From Streblospio benedicti (lineage: Eukaryota; Annelida; Polychaeta; Spionida; Spionidae): a stretch of 64,000 nucleotides of DNA. The DNA lies in the NCBI GenBank assembly GCA_019095985.1, contig CM032662.1, forward strand, positions 14,371,036 to 14,435,035, read 5' to 3'. Of this stretch, positions 63,001 to 64,000 are shown in pieces (within the stretch, counting starts at the first letter, position 1; each line of letters begins with the position of its first letter). Both the position numbers and the translations under genes were made by a program. The notes beneath the pieces were generated by a model. It had not been told where the DNA came from. It did not search any database and saw only the letters and a program-made list of their open reading frames with translations.

Positions 63001-63835
63001 TATGACTATATGAATTTACCATCACTGAATTATGACAAGGCAATGTTTCAAGTGTTTGCGGTCATAATAAATGCGTGGTGGTGACGCCCCAGTGTCTGAG
63101 ATGTACACAAGGATAGAATATTATCCTGCAGTGCTAGCTGATACATGTGCATTTTCTGTGATCAGTGGCAATAAGATACACGTGTACTGCTCATGTTTCC
63201 CCCATAACTGACACAATTGTGTAGTGCTGATGTATGACGGACGTTTGTGTGTTGCAGCATGTGGACGGCCAGTTGCTGCAGCTGGAGCCGGGCTACAGCC
63301 AGCTGTGCGAGTCTGCGGACCAGCTGGGTGCGATCTGTAACGTGGACGTGAGCGCCGAGACAGCGTCGCTGCACACACAGTGGCAGGCGCAGATACAGGA
63401 CGCCGCAGGTAACGAGTGGCGATAATCAAAGTCAGAGTATCAAATTGGGAAGTGTATTTCAAAATTCAATTTGTAGTCATGGTTGCGATAATCAAAGTCA
63501 GTATTGAATTGGGAAGCGTGGTTCAAAATTCAATTTGAACTCATGGTTCTCCAATTTAAATCGTTTGCAGTCATTTTGTTTATAATTCAAGTATTCAAAC
63601 ATTGCTTTCTGTGCTACACAGTGCTGTAGACAATCACCAGCCTTGATCATTCAATGCCTCTCTGTGGCGTCTTACAGACAAGCGCCAGTCGTTGGAGGAT
63701 GTGCTGCGTCAGTGGCGTCATGTGGAGGCGGGACTTGCCGACCTTCTCAACTGGGTCAAGGGCATGCGACGCCAGCTGGTGCGACCACTGCCGCTAACTC
63801 AGGAGGAACTGCAGCACGGACTGACTGAGTGCCAG
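23851..63835 (+). CDS. SYNE1: Nesprin-1-like gene, downstream part (partial at 3' side)
   Basis: Sixty exons join in phase into a single open frame of about 3,552 codons, which is strong evidence that the splice choices are right. The product is a chain of spectrin repeats with WL or DWL pairs in the first helices. The exon at 57075 (GLKIE...KQLTVEFINESV) and the exons at 61593-62959 (LDRLNEMAYSLPL, then KCDEWLGFL, then ALARWSDYTKDSEL) match the vertebrate nesprin-1 region several hundred residues before KASH, as I remember it. The gene continues past the window; no KASH segment is seen. It is either the continuation of the upstream exons in a full-length transcript or a separate C-terminal isoform started at 23851. 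Confidence 0.85.
24124..24240 (+). repeat. Dispersed repeat shared with the 39 kb intron
   Basis: GATCAATTGATGATCAATAA, then GACCTGGTGT, GTGAGAGCAAG, TTGGATCA and CTATAAAC recur at 39009-39130 and 39346-39445. It begins at GTATGAGAAATGATC in two copies. Confidence 0.7.
24511..24629 (+). CDS. SYNE1: Nesprin rod exon (phase 0 in, 2 out)
   Basis: Runs from ALEVSVGEQRESV to LLMDQI plus two bases; donor GC|gtaagt. The next exon completes the Ala codon. It can accept either exon 12167-12253 or exon 23851-24036. Confidence 0.85.
24944..25274 (+). CDS. SYNE1: Nesprin rod exon (110 codons)
   Basis: Phase 2 in, 0 out. Contains SLSARLSRAGEQTSSRL, then VAAWADEQMTTDM, and ends VANAVAK. One of the longer rod exons. 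Its donor edge is copied about 117 bases downstream in the intron. Confidence 0.88.
25383..25455 (+). repeat. Copy of an exon donor edge in the intron
   Basis: GCTGTCGCTAAAGTGAGGTTAT resembles the true junction GCCGTCGCTAAG|gtgaggctat at 25274/25275; the following GTCACAA...GTTTCC...AACTA...CAATAAG also matches at lower identity. In the copy the GG of the junction has become AG. Confidence 0.65.
25884..26072 (+). CDS. SYNE1: Nesprin rod exon (63 codons)
   Basis: Runs from LASLRELAASRHAAL to KQLEGFK, phase 0/0. FDTWQLDVAHVRSWLQERE is a clear spectrin helix. Confidence 0.9.
26196..26304 (+). CDS. SYNE1: Nesprin rod exon (phase 0 in, 1 out)
   Basis: Runs from RELTTIRMFSQTV to VTDTIH plus one base. 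Lower GC than its neighbours. Donor G|gtaata. Confidence 0.86.
26516..26721 (+). CDS. SYNE1: Nesprin rod exon (phase 1 in, 0 out)
   Basis: Completes an Asp codon, then IETRYEKLKTSAEGRV to HSIQQLQ. KLETWLADTSRLTSR is the Trp helix of a repeat. Confidence 0.9.
27218..27360 (+). CDS. SYNE1: Nesprin rod exon (phase 0 in, 2 out)
   Basis: Runs from AVLSRAGEQEAVL to QCSEDLN plus AG; donor gtacag. The next exon restores Arg. Confidence 0.88.
27605..27830. repeat. Possible repeat element with ACGGGTAT inverted words
   Basis: AGTACCCGTCCTG on the left, then GACGGGTATT, AGGACGGGTATA and CAGGATACCCGTTCTATGGA on the right. Ends are not clear-cut. Confidence 0.35.
27897..28083 (+). CDS. SYNE1: Nesprin rod exon (phase 2 in, 0 out)
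   Basis: Reads CRGLCGERLSTLED through TLLDRMQ. Helical and alanine-rich, with very high GC at third positions. Confidence 0.88.
28264..28447. repeat. MITE with TACAG...CTGTA ends (184 bases)
   Basis: TACAGTAGAACCTCC at the left is mirrored by GAGGCTCTTCTGTA at the right. TA at both ends would fit a TA target duplication as in Tc1/mariner-pogo relatives. The interior repeats TATTGAGACCACCTCT. Related copies lie at 680-770 and 2918-3089, and end fragments at 52.45 and 58.6 kb. Confidence 0.7.
28750..28902 (+). CDS. SYNE1: Nesprin rod exon (51 codons)
   Basis: Runs from TIQDSLVDAEPDIM to YNQATQQ, phase 0/0, acceptor gtgctgtag. Confidence 0.86.
29244..29408 (+). CDS. SYNE1: Nesprin rod exon (55 codons) with Asp run
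   Basis: Runs from LGEQKTKLAAAVAM to VSIDMYK, phase 0/0. An Asp-rich stretch (EADDDDDDEIDV) interrupts the helix pattern and probably forms a loop. Confidence 0.87.
29689..29802 (+). CDS. SYNE1: Nesprin rod exon (38 codons)
   Basis: Runs from SIIESLSASEPVL to PVQLNKQ, phase 0/0. Confidence 0.86.
30126..30317 (+). CDS. SYNE1: Nesprin rod exon (64 codons)
   Basis: Runs from VSLLSSRLCSLRG to LALDTVNP, phase 0/0. LGDSLSWLQDQADRP carries the conserved Trp-Leu. Confidence 0.88.
30612..30755 (+). CDS. SYNE1: Nesprin rod exon (48 codons)
   Basis: Runs from ELAKLCVLEQQV to TTADALQ, phase 0/0. Contains two CAACAGGTGCAGAC-like repeats within the coding sequence. Confidence 0.87.
31004..31174 (+). CDS. 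SYNE1: Nesprin rod exon (57 codons)
   Basis: Runs from ARITEEKRRLEEGQ to QQKQKHE, phase 0/0. VNKWVMEADEHL is the Trp helix, and NYEQLPQQKQKHE resembles nesprin repeat loops. Confidence 0.88.
31441..31594 (+). repeat. Triplicated acceptor edge before the 31595 exon
   Basis: CCCTAG|ACACTGTTTGTGGG (AG at 31448), CCCTAG|GCGGTATTTGCT (AG at 31528) and the true CATCCTAG|GCTGTGTTTGGTGG are separated by repeated AGTCTTGCCNCCCACTGACCA. Confidence 0.75.
31595..31807 (+). CDS. SYNE1: Nesprin rod exon (71 codons)
   Basis: Runs from AVFGGEAAVQQQMD to AGYRQYQ, phase 0/0. Its acceptor edge has two imperfect copies upstream and its donor edge has one copy downstream. Confidence 0.89.
32072..32172 (+). repeat. 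Copy of the 31807 donor edge in its intron
   Basis: TACCAGGTGAGAAAC at 32078-32092 repeats the true exon end and donor; the following GCAGCACTTTTTCTG, TTAGATGAGTTTC and GACTTGGGAA also match the sequence after the true donor, about 276 bases apart. Confidence 0.75.
32388..32537 (+). CDS. SYNE1: Nesprin rod exon (50 codons)
   Basis: Runs from TNMASIQELLQSV to DTLTSQK, phase 0/0. Confidence 0.87.
32792..32944 (+). CDS. SYNE1: Nesprin rod exon (51 codons)
   Basis: Runs from ASYLSVLEQASLL to DDRTVALK, phase 0/0. The last 20 or so bases and the donor seed a minisatellite in the next intron. Confidence 0.87.
32925..33245 (+). repeat. Minisatellite seeded by an exon end and its donor
   Basis: About eight units of roughly 33 bases with core ACAGGACAGTCACTNTGAATG. 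The first unit is coding (GACAGGACAGTCGCGCTCAAG|gtaagg). Two later units keep CTCAAGGTAA, with GT at 33145 and 33239. Confidence 0.8.
32945..34534. other. Intron, AT-rich beyond the minisatellite
   Basis: From about 33250 the sequence is AT-rich with no recognised element or exon. Confidence 0.5.
34535..34654 (+). CDS. SYNE1: Nesprin rod exon (40 codons)
   Basis: Runs from EVITLWEAYERQL to TTQQLQ, phase 0/0, acceptor gcgtccctcag. Confidence 0.86.
35150..35292 (+). repeat. Dispersed repeat related to the 9.1 kb palindrome arm
   Basis: CTTCAAACTTCTCTCTCTC, then TAGATATAGCTGAAGACAGG, TTTTACAACCCTAAGCTTCC, AGAAGTTTGAAAATGTATCC and GCAAGCACTGGGAAACACAT. Confidence 0.65.
35338..35501 (+). CDS. 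SYNE1: Nesprin rod exon (phase 0 in, 2 out)
   Basis: Runs from ASLEASERCVQQL to QDKYQ plus CA; donor gtgagt. The final 50 bases of the exon are copied almost exactly at 35627-35676. Confidence 0.87.
35562..35935 (+). repeat. Duplicated exon end plus donor and flanking intron
   Basis: 35627-35676 repeats the last 50 bases of the 35338-35501 exon with two mismatches, followed by the same GTGAGTGCTAC donor. A third, partial copy (TATCAGCA|gtgagtgctacaaagaac) lies at 35805-35830. CCACAG, TTAATGTGAATACAAGTC, TTCAC occurs twice (about 35577 and 35893). Confidence 0.85.
36171..36357 (+). CDS. SYNE1: Nesprin rod exon (phase 2 in, 0 out)
   Basis: Reads LQWEAGEAVRAAE through QKAAYQ. ALGWLQRAHARLQD is the Trp helix. 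Confidence 0.89.
36806..36940 (+). CDS. SYNE1: Nesprin rod exon (45 codons)
   Basis: Runs from ELAEEVREKMSEV to ANRIQQ, phase 0/0, acceptor ttctattgcag, donor gtgggc. Confidence 0.87.
37238..37420 (+). CDS. SYNE1: Nesprin rod exon (61 codons)
   Basis: Runs from LEGSLTASLSGRT to TQQHQQ, phase 0/0, with VEAWLSSAEEALG. Its last 45 or so bases reappear about 155 bases downstream. Confidence 0.89.
37374..37660 (+). repeat. Exon-end duplication with GACCACTCACTGACC array
   Basis: 37527-37586 copies the end of the 37238-37420 exon (GAGGACATCAGCCCACACAG, then CAGCAGCACCAACA). On both sides is a CACTGACCACCCACTGACTG-type array. The copy has its own AG before it and CAACAG|GTCAAG after it. Confidence 0.8.
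37933..38066 (+). CDS. SYNE1: Nesprin rod exon (phase 0 in, 2 out)
   Basis: Runs from VILEELPVFEAKI to VDKLEA plus AG; donor gtaaac. Confidence 0.88.
38200..38389 (+). CDS. SYNE1: Nesprin rod exon (phase 2 in, 0 out)
   Basis: Completes Arg, then YAAIQRTSQQKQQQL to AKVNQAE. ESVAAWTTAAHAL is the Trp helix. Confidence 0.89.
38604..38738 (+). CDS. SYNE1: Nesprin rod exon (45 codons)
   Basis: Runs from ELLAQATAQEAVL to IKERFQ, phase 0/0. Codon choice is less GC-rich than in neighbouring exons. Confidence 0.88.
39009..39130 (+). repeat. Dispersed repeat, second copy
   Basis: Same unit as at 24124-24240 (GATCAATAAGTGGGCCAATG, then GACCTGGTGT). Confidence 0.7.
39145..39312. repeat. MITE-like element with GTGCCCCCTCACTCTTTT units
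   Basis: CAGGCCCATAGCAAGC at the left and CTTGCTACAGGCCTG at the right are inverted ends. TGCCCCCTCACTCTTTT recurs inside. Confidence 0.6.
39328..39445 (+). repeat. Copied acceptor edge plus third copy of the dispersed repeat
   Basis: CCCTATTGCAGGCAGCGCACGG resembles the true CCGTTGCAG|GCATCGCACGG at 39484; it is followed at once by GATGATCAATAAGTGGGCCA as in the copy at 39009. Confidence 0.7.
39484..39654 (+). CDS. SYNE1: Nesprin rod exon (57 codons)
   Basis: Runs from ASHGETSSRLSSL to DRLSAHV, phase 0/0, with RVAAWIATARSTV. A copy of its acceptor and first bases lies at 39328-39348. Confidence 0.88.
40185..40571 (+). repeat. Tandem duplication carrying the acceptor and start of the 40572 exon
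   Basis: AAAAAGAATCATCTA...CTTGCACC, AGTCCATTAAATTCAAT occurs near 40194 and 40412. The first unit ends in TGTCACAG|CGCCTCCTGTCGGAG, a 29-base copy of the exon start with four mismatches. Confidence 0.8.
40572..40810 (+). CDS. SYNE1: Nesprin exon with long charged helix (phase 0 in, 2 out)
   Basis: Runs from RVLSEIEEHEARL to SARREQQ plus AG. The second half (LAELREQAEAHRQQLEEEAS) is a highly charged helix that continues in the next exon. A 29-base imperfect copy of the exon start lies in the intron at 40383. Confidence 0.88.
40820..40838 (+). repeat. Poly(G) run next to a donor
   Basis: About 19 consecutive G begin nine bases after the 40810 donor (gtaagcaga). Could form a G-quadruplex or act as an intronic splicing element. 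Its length may also be a sequencing artefact. Confidence 0.6.
41269..41377 (+). CDS. SYNE1: Nesprin exon, all-charged helix (phase 2 in, 0 out)
   Basis: Encodes EAERLEQEAEAARQEE and on to DLHRQQ, almost only E, R, Q and A. With the end of the previous exon it gives about 75 residues of charged helix, either a coiled coil or a single alpha-helix, unlike the ordinary repeats. Confidence 0.85.
41412..41784. repeat. MITE-like element (outer) with GGCAGATCCAGG ends
   Basis: GCACTGGCAGATCCAGG at the left and CCTTGGATCTGCTAGTGGC at the right are inverted ends. The same terminus is found in the 51.3 kb element. It is interrupted by the 41510 element. Confidence 0.6.
41510..41727. repeat. hAT-like MITE nested in the outer element
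   Basis: CAGGGTATGAAAT...TTTCATACCCTG are inverted ends; GTAAATA is directly repeated on both sides (41503-41509 and 41728-41734). CAGGG ends are usual for hAT elements, which make 8-base duplications; here 7 are visible. Confidence 0.65.
41785..43087. other. Intron part, AT-rich, nothing recognised
   Basis: Between the nested MITEs and the 43088 exon no splice-bounded open frame or repeat family was seen. Confidence 0.45.
43088..43951 (+). CDS. SYNE1: Long acidic Ser-rich disordered exon (288 codons)
   Basis: Phase 0/0, open from DMLSKIRRWQSQIE to FLVFGK, donor gtaact. The first 35 residues are still helical; the rest is rich in S, D and E, with three SFRD-like motifs (QSFRDSFRDETF, then ISFRDEH) near residues 199-220. 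Third-position GC is clearly lower than in the rod exons. It is phase-neutral, so it could be an alternative cassette. No domain is recognised. Confidence 0.85.
44257..44385 (+). CDS. SYNE1: Nesprin rod exon (43 codons)
   Basis: Runs from QEEETKAALAGLEQ to RQLEQLQ, phase 0/0. Lower GC, like the preceding disordered exon. Confidence 0.86.
44591..44743 (+). CDS. SYNE1: Nesprin rod exon (51 codons), Ala/Gln-rich
   Basis: Runs from KLLTSLDGAAEAAE to REHVAAVE, phase 0/0. GCAGCAG-type runs encode AAAAASSSEQQQQLQQL, and may vary in length. Confidence 0.86.
45230..45403 (+). CDS. SYNE1: Nesprin rod exon (58 codons)
   Basis: Runs from TELSQRGEQREKYD to AEIDSNK, phase 0/0. VAEYDSWLSQAEIEYKR is a textbook nesprin helix. 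Confidence 0.9.
45675..45899 (+). CDS. SYNE1: Nesprin rod exon (75 codons)
   Basis: Runs from AAQVAVTLRLQSD to SRSQDAQK, phase 0/0, very GC-rich. Confidence 0.87.
45900..47064. other. Intron, mostly AT-rich
   Basis: A 21-base acceptor/donor-bounded piece near 46599 contains an in-frame stop and was not taken as an exon. No repeat family was recognised. Confidence 0.45.
47065..47181 (+). CDS. SYNE1: Nesprin rod exon (39 codons)
   Basis: Runs from DLDDYQSSVEKLQQ to QDRLQQ, phase 0/0, with LQQWMAERKEPEP. Confidence 0.87.
47227..47640 (+). repeat. Three tandem copies of a 138-base unit
   Basis: Units start at 47227, 47365 and 47503 (CATCTTTGANTCTTCATCTT) and each carries CTAAGCTCACAGTATTTAGT and GGTTATTTTAGTACAAA. 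Identity between units is high. Decayed pieces (GTATATTTAGTAAGCAGATT) lie near 48210 and 48306. Confidence 0.85.
47743..47931 (+). CDS. SYNE1: Nesprin rod exon (63 codons)
   Basis: Runs from AMSEEVSSHKALM to IDTTRPV, phase 0/0. DTQWRELTHQLADRT is a third-helix motif. Confidence 0.88.
48180..48405 (+). repeat. Decayed 138-base relatives with copied acceptor
   Basis: GAAACTT...ACATTTGAT...GCATCATGAGCT...CCCTGGCAG (to 48305) is matched by GAAACTT...ACATGACCC...GCACCATGAGCT...GTGCCTGCAG (to 48405), the second being the true acceptor. Confidence 0.6.
48406..48558 (+). CDS. SYNE1: Nesprin rod exon (51 codons)
   Basis: Runs from AGGLAPLAGYSLPP to ITDKDKQ, phase 0/0. Begins with a Pro-rich linker before the helix DELHRCWGQVEAQ. 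Confidence 0.85.
49116..49280 (+). CDS. SYNE1: Nesprin rod exon (55 codons)
   Basis: Runs from LSHLVAFQQLYHSA to QGDMKQ, phase 0/0. SISQWLDRAENHLLD is the Trp helix. Confidence 0.9.
49480..49632 (+). CDS. SYNE1: Nesprin rod exon (51 codons)
   Basis: Runs from VQDQLSALNDLCGD to TARQQQ, phase 0/0. Less GC-rich codon choice. Confidence 0.87.
49891..50025 (+). CDS. SYNE1: Nesprin rod exon (45 codons)
   Basis: Runs from VLAEQRRREEAEA to DEQFQQ, phase 0/0. Confidence 0.87.
50150..50290 (+). CDS. SYNE1: Nesprin rod exon (47 codons)
   Basis: Runs from VQDVAQSLDDCDDQ to RLLQHQ, phase 0/0. Confidence 0.87.
50470..51097 (+). repeat. Degenerate minisatellite with repeated acceptor edge
   Basis: CCTATAACAAGCTGYTGTGT and GTGTAG words recur more than ten times. 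TAACGGTGGTGTTGTTGTTTCAG|ATTGACAGTC (AG at 50918-50919) parallels the true TAACGGGGGTGTTGTTGTCCAG|GTTGACGGCG at 51098. Confidence 0.7.
51098..51274 (+). CDS. SYNE1: Nesprin rod exon (59 codons)
   Basis: Runs from VDGAASRLGRAVG to AQLDAHK, phase 0/0. YTEFLETAQTKLRP is the first helix. Imperfect copies of its acceptor edge lie upstream, best at 50896-50937. Confidence 0.88.
51287..51444. repeat. MITE-like element with GCGCCCCC interior
   Basis: CATAGGAAGATCCAGG and CCTGGATCTGCCTATG are inverted ends; GTAAGTGCGCCCCCTC and TTAAGTGCGCCCCCC lie inside. It starts 12 bases after an exon donor. Confidence 0.65.
51445..52154. other. Intron part with no recognised element
   Basis: Contains loose repeats of CACAAGCTATGGGGTTATTA-type phrases at about 51490-51600, otherwise AT-rich without an exon. 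Confidence 0.4.
52155..52240 (+). CDS. SYNE1: Nesprin rod exon (phase 0 in, 2 out)
   Basis: Runs from GYFEDLLSHRGVL to TRDTY plus AG; donor gtaaca. Confidence 0.86.
52447..52471 (-). repeat. Solo MITE end
   Basis: ATCGAGATAACGAGG then TTCCGCTGTA ends like the TACAG-type elements. No partner end was found nearby. Confidence 0.45.
52530..52656 (+). CDS. SYNE1: Nesprin rod exon (phase 2 in, 0 out)
   Basis: Completes Arg, then EPHARLNNLTQILAD to LQDMK. VTDWTELHEQL is the helix. Confidence 0.87.
52710..53150 (+). repeat. Tandem duplication with about 250-base period
   Basis: GATAGTTTAGTTGTTATCTN, ACTNGAAACGTTTAAGACA occurs at about 52719 and 52967; TAGAAACCATTACTTG...CACACGTTTC also occurs twice. 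Confidence 0.75.
53188..53450 (+). CDS. SYNE1: Nesprin rod exon (87 codons, phase 0 in, 2 out)
   Basis: Runs from AWFSRMQRSVPAR to TATETR plus AG. Very GC-rich. Confidence 0.88.
54019..54226 (+). CDS. SYNE1: Nesprin rod exon (phase 2 in, 0 out)
   Basis: Completes Arg, then LETIIDQWERFEADS to QPLKTR. LETWLMGALDRIE is the Trp helix. Confidence 0.89.
54733..54837 (+). CDS. SYNE1: Nesprin rod exon (35 codons)
   Basis: Runs from VNSVGTQLARSRP to WINLMYK, phase 0/0. Confidence 0.86.
54838..56333. other. Intron, AT-rich; holds the candidate microexon
   Basis: Apart from the 12-base candidate at 55326 and a pyrimidine/CATGCC-rich run into the acceptor (56205-56333), nothing is recognised. Confidence 0.45.
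55326..55337 (+). CDS. SYNE1: Candidate 12-base microexon (IDNE)
   Basis: ATTGACAATGAG is bounded by acceptor ccattacag and donor gtatga, with a CTAAC branch-like motif about 23 bases before it. It would insert four residues in phase 0 between LMYK and LPDNED. A chance match in a 1.5 kb intron is quite possible. Confidence 0.28.
56334..56510 (+). CDS. SYNE1: Nesprin rod exon (59 codons)
   Basis: Runs from LPDNEDRLHAAQM to VMLHKYK, phase 0/0. VHELSGWLDRVAAM is the Trp helix. Confidence 0.89.
56519..56820 (+). repeat. Tandem duplication with about 178-base period
   Basis: CATGCACTTAGACTCATTCT, TTCGTGCTTTGTG, CCAATCTCCAGAACATTCAA recurs from 56698 with few changes. Confidence 0.75.
57075..57218 (+). 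CDS. SYNE1: Nesprin exon with conserved GLKIE segment (48 codons)
   Basis: Runs from GLKIEQRQKQLTV to VNSRFQ, phase 0/0. KQLTVEFINESV followed by DHTDFAERLGDVN closely follows the human nesprin-1 sequence as I recall it, making this one of the strongest identity markers in the window. Confidence 0.93.
57524..57651 (+). CDS. SYNE1: Nesprin rod exon (phase 0 in, 2 out)
   Basis: Runs from KVSASVLDMVKRLE to NKLQ plus AG. WEEYEKTLNSLDNWLDGEK corresponds to the next repeat of the recalled human sequence. Confidence 0.9.
57955..58149 (+). repeat. Degenerate repeats leading into the 58150 exon, with copied acceptor
   Basis: TGTAG|ATATACGAGCACCAGCAG (AG at 58096) parallels the true CTGTAG|ATACGAGCACCTGGGC; GTCTCAATAGCCTATATATT repeats CTCTCAATACCCTATATATT near 57985. 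Confidence 0.65.
58150..58284 (+). CDS. SYNE1: Nesprin rod exon (phase 2 in, 2 out)
   Basis: Completes Arg, then YEHLGHEVSVAQAL to KLTAG plus AG. ALDECQTIERQLAEKQ fits the second helix of the same repeat. A copy of the acceptor edge lies 53 bases upstream. Confidence 0.88.
58530..58949 (+). repeat. Array of MITE-end units with acceptor-like copies
   Basis: About five to six degenerate units of GTGATAAGCAATATGG...GAGGTTCTACTGTATACGTT. One unit ends TACGTTGTGTTCCAG|CGCATGGGCGG (AG at 58698), resembling the true CACGTTGTGTTTCCAG|CGGTGCGGG. Confidence 0.65.
58950..59085 (+). CDS. SYNE1: Nesprin rod exon (phase 2 in, 0 out)
   Basis: Completes Ser, then GAGVCDGEQQLHEQW to HTAKAK; donor gtacgc. 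Preceded by a repeat array that contains acceptor-like copies. Confidence 0.86.
59095..59470 (+). repeat. Imperfect duplication in intron
   Basis: CTGTCCTGAGGACAACTTCTTGT, ATAAGGAATCTTTATAACTG, TTTGGAGGTGG and AAATGCATCGCATTATTGTAAA each recur about 190 bases later. Confidence 0.7.
59669..59779 (+). CDS. SYNE1: Nesprin rod exon (37 codons)
   Basis: Runs from VTEITSVVSQTLAG to LEKLDH, phase 0/0, acceptor tgtgttgtag, donor gtgagc. Confidence 0.87.
60048..60191 (+). CDS. SYNE1: Nesprin rod exon (48 codons)
   Basis: Runs from AMVVGTADLNQHL to LDLQKQ, phase 0/0. A CTTGCTAGCTC-like piece of the exon is repeated just past the donor. Confidence 0.87.
60394..60573 (+). CDS. SYNE1: Nesprin rod exon (60 codons)
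   Basis: Runs from LKSLTAHYTTMHRE to TALRAE, phase 0/0. CEQWLVDREHQLSQL is the Trp helix. Confidence 0.89.
60580..61128 (+). repeat. Three to four degenerate units preceding the 61129 exon
   Basis: GGCTGGCTCAAAAACATGT, TGTTCTTAGCAAAATGAAAT-type phrases recur near 60630, 60760 and 60930. GGTACAGGACTTTGGCAGTC and GACTTGACCTCC at 60848-60887 echo the exon start GTCCAGGACTTCAGCGGTC, GACTTGACCAC. Confidence 0.6.
61129..61314 (+). CDS. SYNE1: Nesprin rod exon (62 codons)
   Basis: Runs from VQDFSGRLDDLTT to ADTQKQ, phase 0/0. Degenerate copies of its first 40 bases precede it in the intron. Confidence 0.88.
61593..61802 (+). CDS. SYNE1: Nesprin rod exon with LDRLNE segment (70 codons)
   Basis: Runs from TQFVSAFDTLAGFL to LSQQE, phase 0/0. 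LLDRLNEMAYSLPLSQQE matches a conserved human nesprin-1 segment (LDRLNE...LPL) from memory. Confidence 0.92.
62187..62555 (+). CDS. SYNE1: Nesprin rod exon covering a whole repeat (123 codons)
   Basis: Runs from VAKLASINEQWRRL to WANVLHQ, phase 0/0. CDEWLGFLAGVERGLQ, then LLTAIVAEGRTLLGHGYDD, follow the same order as the human protein as I recall it. The largest purely rod exon in the window. Confidence 0.93.
62789..62959 (+). CDS. SYNE1: Nesprin rod exon (57 codons)
   Basis: Runs from AKKRVNSVDRALA to LLQAIQ, phase 0/0. ARWSDYTKDSELFSSRLDK is the repeat helix. Confidence 0.91.
63258..63408 (+). CDS. SYNE1: Nesprin rod exon (phase 0 in, 1 out)
   Basis: Runs from HVDGQLLQLEPGY to IQDAA plus G; donor gtaacg. 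The next exon supplies Asp. Confidence 0.88.
63415..63560 (+). repeat. Two-copy tandem repeat of about 70 bases
   Basis: GCGATAATCAAAGTCAG, AAATTGGGAAG, TTCAAAATTCAATTTG and TCATGGTT occur twice in sequence. Confidence 0.75.
63678..63835 (+). CDS. SYNE1: Last nesprin exon in the window (phase 1 in, 0 out)
   Basis: Completes Asp, then KRQSLEDVLRQWRH to LTECQ; donor gttggt. LADLLNWVKGMRRQL is the Trp helix. The gene continues to the right. Confidence 0.88.
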
Positions 63836-64000
63836 GTTGGTGATACGCCTCATAGACCAGTGGTCATCTGCTCTGTAGAGCGTGGCTGCTCATATTGATG
63901 GGTCGTGATAGATAGGCTGCATGCACTGGTGATCATAATGATAGGGAAGCCATCATGTCAGGTAGGATGTGGTCAATGTAGTTTTAACTTGTTGATGTAG

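Noticed and set aside
1-64000. Retroviral, LTR, Polinton or LINE coding remnants, and tRNA or rRNA genes
   Set aside because: No reverse transcriptase, integrase, capsid-like or transposase frames and no tRNA-like cloverleaf were noticed; the mobile DNA seen is short and non-coding.
63836-64000. KASH transmembrane tail at the right edge
   Set aside because: The last exon in the window still encodes rod; no hydrophobic segment follows.

Overview
This is a eukaryotic (animal) window occupied by one giant spectrin-repeat gene on the + strand. I recognise it as nesprin-1 (SYNE1; invertebrate relatives are Msp300 and ANC-1), the outer nuclear membrane and actin/microtubule linker of the LINC complex. 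Short GC-rich exons, mostly 100-240 bases, almost all keep frame across GT-AG introns and encode helical spectrin repeats. Two stretches match what I remember of vertebrate nesprin-1: the AHNSLD segment (exon at 6.8 kb, continuing at 7.3 kb), and the run from GLKIE (57.1 kb) through LDRLNE...LPL (61.6 kb) to the exons at 62.2 and 62.8 kb. Neither gene end is here: there are no actin-binding CH domains on the left and no KASH tail on the right. AT-rich introns, frequent acatgta words and several small MITE families suggest a marine invertebrate, perhaps a lophotrochozoan such as a mollusc. That is a guess.

Layout. 172-12253: sixteen exons of repeat rod. 17347-20613: one very large exon of 1,088 codons, almost wholly disordered, ending in a stop and followed by a 3'UTR with a poly(A) signal at 21698. 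20614-23800: AT-rich 3'UTR and spacer. 23851: a probable internal first exon with TATA-like boxes upstream. 24511-63835: fifty-nine more exons which, joined to the 23851 exon, form a single open frame of about 3,552 codons running towards the C-terminal part of nesprin. The exon at 12167 is also frame-compatible with the exon at 24511, so three products are possible: a full-length form skipping the middle, an N-terminal form ending in the disordered tail, and a C-terminal form starting inside the locus.

The two most interesting signals are these. (1) The large terminal exon carries seven TQT motifs and one VQT, the core of the LC8 (DYNLL) dynein light chain binding motif, plus an acidic block, a short predicted helix, two PPxY motifs and polyproline. 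It would give this nesprin form a multivalent LC8-binding tail. (2) At least a dozen introns hold local duplications that copy an exon edge together with its splice site, giving decoy donors or acceptors. Some are minisatellites seeded from exon ends. Minor features include nested MITEs, two long fold-back repeats, a candidate 12-base microexon, a 288-codon acidic disordered exon, and an apparent frameshift in the third exon.
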